Part shown: piece by piece, positions 61,486 through 64,000 of the stretch | Layout of the letters: each line of letters begins with the position of its first letter | How positions within the stretch are numbered: the stretch's first letter is position 1 | NCBI RefSeq assembly: GCF_001874145.1 | Contig: NZ_MPCX01000013.1 | Location: 1 to 64,000 of the forward strand | Length of the DNA stretch: 64,000 nucleotides | Reading direction: 5' to 3' | Source: Lacinutrix sp. MedPE-SW | Lineage (GTDB): Bacteria; Bacteroidota; Bacteroidia; Flavobacteriales; Flavobacteriaceae | Program-made: the position numbers and the translations under genes | Notes under the pieces: model-generated | Seen by the model: only the letters and a program-made list of their open reading frames with translations | Told to the model about the DNA's origin: nothing | Database searches by the model: none

Positions 61486-63485
61486 GATAATTCTAAAACT
61501 ATAGTTTGATTTCTTTTTACTTTTCTTCCTTTTGGGATTGATTGCGATGACACAAAACCACTACCTTTAATTTTAACTTTTAAACCTAAGTTTTCACAAA
61601 GCGCAATAGCATCCATTATTGGCAAACCAACAACATTAGGCATGATTGTTAAATACTTATTTGCTGTTTGGTAATAACCTTGAAACTCTTTATCTACAGA
61701 AGCATTTTTAACCTCTAAAGATTCAATCTCGTCAACAATTGGAGTATCTGTAAATATTTTTTGTGCTATACGTTTAAAAACTGGACCAGTAACATCTGCT
61801 CCATAATAACCCACTTTAGTGCTAGGTTTATGTATTACAACAATGCATGAATATTTTGGGTTTTCTACTGGAAAATACCCAGCAAAAGAAGACACATATT
61901 TTTTGTCTTTTTTCCATTCTTCAAAGTTCCCATAATCTGTTCTTGCAGTACCTGTTTTTCCTGCCATAGAGAAATATTCTGAATACATCCTACTTCCTGT
62001 ACCATACTCCACAACGTTCTCCAGAAGCTTTTGTGCTTTTTTTATTGTTTCATCTGAAGCTATTTTTTTAACACGAACTTCTTTTTCAAAAGATTCTATT
62101 TCCCTATCTAATTCTTTTACCTCACGTAAAAAACGCGGTTTAAGCATTTCTCCATTATTAGCTACTGCGTTATAAAAGGTTAATGTTTGTAACGGTGTTA
62201 ACTGTAAATTATAACCATAAGCCATTGAAGGCAATGCGTTTCTACTCCATATTTTATCTCCAGGCTGTGGTATTACTGGATTTCCCTCTCCAACTATTGG
62301 CAGGTTTAAATTTTCATGAAGCCTCCATTGCTTTAACCTATCTATAAACTTATTAGGTTTTTTAGAATAATTATTATCTATAATTGTTGCCAAACCTATG
62401 TTTGACGATTTCTCAAAAGCCTTACCTACAGAGATTTTTCCATAACCACGAGTATCTGTAATACCTCTACCGTAAAATGTTTTATACCCGTTTTTGGTAT
62501 CTACTACGGTTGAAGTATCTACCAATTTATCTTCTAACGCAGCCATTATTGCCATTAGTTTAAATGTTGATCCTGGCTCATGAGACTCCCATACAGCGTA
62601 GTTTCGTTTTTCGTAATATTTTCCAGATTTAGCTTTTCCTAAATTAGATATCGCCCTAATCTCTCCAGTTTTAACTTCCATTACAACAACACAACCATGT
62701 TCAGCATCATATTTTTCTAATTGTTCTAGTAATGAATGGTGTGCTATATCTTGAATATTAACGTTTATAGTTGTATAAATGTCGTATCCATCTTGCGGTT
62801 CTACTTGATTATAATCTACAATAGGCTTCCACTGTCCTTTTCCTATTTTTTGCTTTAACCGCTGTCCATCTTTTCCTTTTAAGTACTTTTCTCCAAACGC
62901 ACCATCTAAACCAGCTCTAGTAACATTTCCATCTTCATCTGTACGCTCATAACCTATGGTTCTCATAGATATTCCTCCCATTGGGTGTTCTCGCTTTGTT
63001 GTTTGCTCAACTATTAAACCGCCTTTAAAAGCCCCAAGTTTTAACATTGGAAAATTGCGTATTCTCAAATAATCTGAATATCCTATATCTCTAGCCAACA
63101 AATAGTATCTGTTTTGTTTTGCTCTTGCTTTTCTTAAATTTTCTCTGTAATAACTTGCTGAACGTCCTGAGTATTTAGATAAAGAATCACATAACGGACC
63201 AATATTTTCTTGCCAAATTTTCTTTTTTGGTGTTTTTGTATCTATTCTAATATCGTATTTAGGAATTGAAGTGGCTAACAGATTTCCATTAACAGAATAC
63301 ACATTACCTCTGTTCGCAGGAATGATTTTATTCTCTACTGTTCTTTTCTCTGCAAGATCACGATACTTATCACCATTAACATATTGTATGGTTAATAATT
63401 TTACAACCACAGCAATGCCGAAGATGAACATACATCCAGCTACAAAATACAATCGGTTTAATATGTTCGTTTCGTTTACTGCCAC
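61482..63485 (-). CDS. ftsI: division-specific transpeptidase (class B PBP) with PASTA domain
   Basis: FtsI cross-links septal peptidoglycan. The 667-residue protein has one N-terminal membrane helix, a pedestal domain (PANRGNVYSVNGNLLATSIPKYDIRID) and the transpeptidase domain. The three active-site motifs are SxxK in EPGSTFKLMAIM, SxN in EKSSNIGLA and KTG in SMAGKTGTARTDYG. A C-terminal PASTA domain (IMPNVVGLPIMDAIALCENLGLKVKIKG) follows; E. coli FtsI lacks one. It lies between ftsL (6 bp) and murE (overlap). Confidence 0.97.
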   Translation of the reverse strand: MAVNETNILNRLYFVAGCMFIFGIAVVVKLLTIQYVNGDKYRDLAEKRTVENKIIPANRGNVYSVNGNLLATSIPKYDIRIDTKTPKKKIWQENIGPLCDSLSKYSGRSASYYRENLRKARAKQNRYYLLARDIGYSDYLRIRNFPMLKLGAFKGGLIVEQTTKREHPMGGISMRTIGYERTDEDGNVTRAGLDGAFGEKYLKGKDGQRLKQKIGKGQWKPIVDYNQVEPQDGYDIYTTINVNIQDIAHHSLLEQLEKYDAEHGCVVVMEVKTGEIRAISNLGKAKSGKYYEKRNYAVWESHEPGSTFKLMAIMAALEDKLVDTSTVVDTKNGYKTFYGRGITDTRGYGKISVGKAFEKSSNIGLATIIDNNYSKKPNKFIDRLKQWRLHENLNLPIVGEGNPVIPQPGDKIWSRNALPSMAYGYNLQLTPLQTLTFYNAVANNGEMLKPRFLREVKELDREIESFEKEVRVKKIASDETIKKAQKLLENVVEYGTGSRMYSEYFSMAGKTGTARTDYGNFEEWKKDKKYVSSFAGYFPVENPKYSCIVVIHKPSTKVGYYGADVTGPVFKRIAQKIFTDTPIVDEIESLEVKNASVDKEFQGYYQTANKYLTIMPNVVGLPIMDAIALCENLGLKVKIKGSGFVSSQSIPKGRKVKRNQTIVLELS

Positions 63486-63491
63486 GATAAC

Positions 63492-63815
63492 TTAATCCTT
63501 TTGTTGTGGTTTTACAATTATTTTTTGAGGCGGAACCTCTGATGTCTTTAGACCTTTTTCTTTCATTTTTGCCGAGACAACAGATTCTTTTTTCAACTCC
63601 ATTAGTCTTCCTCTGCCATCTATAAATGCAGAGCGCAACTCTTTTGCTTCATTACTTAAGCGTGCTATTTCATGTACTTTTTTATCTGCACTATGCGAGC
63701 TCGCAATCATAACTATAGCTAAAACAGAAATAAAGAGAATCATTCTCCAATTCTTAAAAGAGTCTTCATTAACCAAAAACGTCCCTCGCAATATGCTATA
63801 GATATTTTTTTTCAT
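63492..63815 (-). CDS. ftsL: FtsL-like bitopic division protein
   Basis: The 107-residue protein has a basic N-terminus, one membrane helix (MILFISVLAIVMIASSHSA) and a periplasmic heptad-like coiled coil (HEIARLSNEAKELRSAFIDGRGRLMELKKESVVSAKMKEKGL). The KMKEKGLK motif before the end resembles the FtsL family. Its primary sequence is poorly conserved; identity rests on layout and on the position between rsmH and ftsI, the canonical slot for ftsL. The start lies just beyond the rsmH stop. Confidence 0.85.
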   Translation of the reverse strand: MKKNIYSILRGTFLVNEDSFKNWRMILFISVLAIVMIASSHSADKKVHEIARLSNEAKELRSAFIDGRGRLMELKKESVVSAKMKEKGLKTSEVPPQKIIVKPQQKD

Positions 63816-64000
63816 TTATATTTTTTCTGCAATACGAAGCTTTGCACTTCTTGCTCTATTATTTATTTTTATTTCTTCTGCCGAAGGAATTATTAACTTC
63901 CCTACCTTTTTTAAAGGCACTTCAAATCTGCCAAAAACATCTCTTTCTGGCTCACCTTCAAATAATCCATTTCTTATAAAACGCTTTACCAATCTATCTT
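63816..64000 (-). CDS. rsmH: 16S rRNA (cytosine-1402 N4)-methyltransferase, C-terminal part (cut by window edge)
   Basis: The minus-strand frame is open from the right edge to the stop at 63816-63818, giving the last 60 or so residues. It contains RLVKRFIRNGLFEG, PLKKVGKLIIPSAEEIKINNRARSAKLRIAEK. The N-N-R-A-R-S-A-K-L-R ending is diagnostic of RsmH (MraW), the usual first or second gene of dcw clusters. It is not in the ORF track because its start is outside. Its stop is immediately followed by the ftsL start. Confidence 0.93.
   Translation of the reverse strand, partial: DRLVKRFIRNGLFEGEPERDVFGRFEVPLKKVGKLIIPSAEEIKINNRARSAKLRIAEKI

Overview
The window reads as chromosomal DNA from a member of the Flavobacteriaceae (Bacteroidota). 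It is AT-rich, and its genes start without obvious Shine-Dalgarno sequences. Many genes are preceded by the Bacteroidetes -7 box TAnnTTTG. It also carries type IX secretion parts (a type B sorting-domain cargo, a DUF5103-type plug protein and PorT), a lipidated TamA-like TamL, a short primary sigma factor without region 1.1, and a complete Na+-NQR operon. No phage, insertion sequence, CRISPR array or rRNA was seen. I place the organism at family level only.

Layout. 1-4.3 kb: the 3' end of a collagen-like surface protein with a 99-bp tandem repeat, a type IX cargo protein, a GNAT acetyltransferase, a Tat-type D,D-carboxypeptidase, an M48 protease and a small exported ankyrin protein. 4.5-8.6 kb: gpmI, a HAD-like protein, map, a methyltransferase and a DUF423 membrane protein. 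8.6-17.1 kb (minus strand): nqrABCDEF, followed by a DUF4846-type protein, a small conserved protein and apbE, which encodes the flavin transferase that NqrB and NqrC need. 17.2-25.7 kb: type IX plug protein, apaG, an uncharacterised thiol-hydrolase-like protein paired with an NRDE/TANGO2 protein, pruA, rsmG, a fatty acid desaturase and an aminotransferase. 25.7-35.9 kb: trkAH, menG-porT, an RNA methyltransferase, tamL, fbaA and accD. 35.9-49.4 kb: a PAS histidine kinase, rpsO, pnp, a membrane glycosyltransferase, proCBA, rpoD, a BLUF photoreceptor, rpe, a threonine/serine dehydratase, an MtfA-like peptidase, tRNA-Arg and a YqeY protein. 49.4-64 kb (minus strand): the dcw cluster rsmH-ftsL-ftsI-murE-mraY-murD-ftsW-murG-murC-ftsQ-ftsA-ftsZ, with rsmH cut by the right edge.

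Most of the window is housekeeping sequence. The less ordinary material lies in untranslated regions and in departures from family norms. There are structured leaders upstream of accD, rpsO, pnp and proCBA; the pnp leader also holds a possible 20-codon upstream ORF overlapping the pnp start as ATGA. A sigma-54-like site precedes the desaturase, and a short palindrome (core CGCTTTCGCGGAA) occurs in three places. Protein departures include AccD without its zinc-ribbon cysteines, a BLUF domain lacking the usual Trp and Met, variant flavinylation motifs in NqrB and NqrC, and an FtsZ tail that runs past the canonical C-terminal peptide. I found no clear new multi-gene system. The best uncharacterised protein is the thiol-hydrolase-like gene at 19000-20010.
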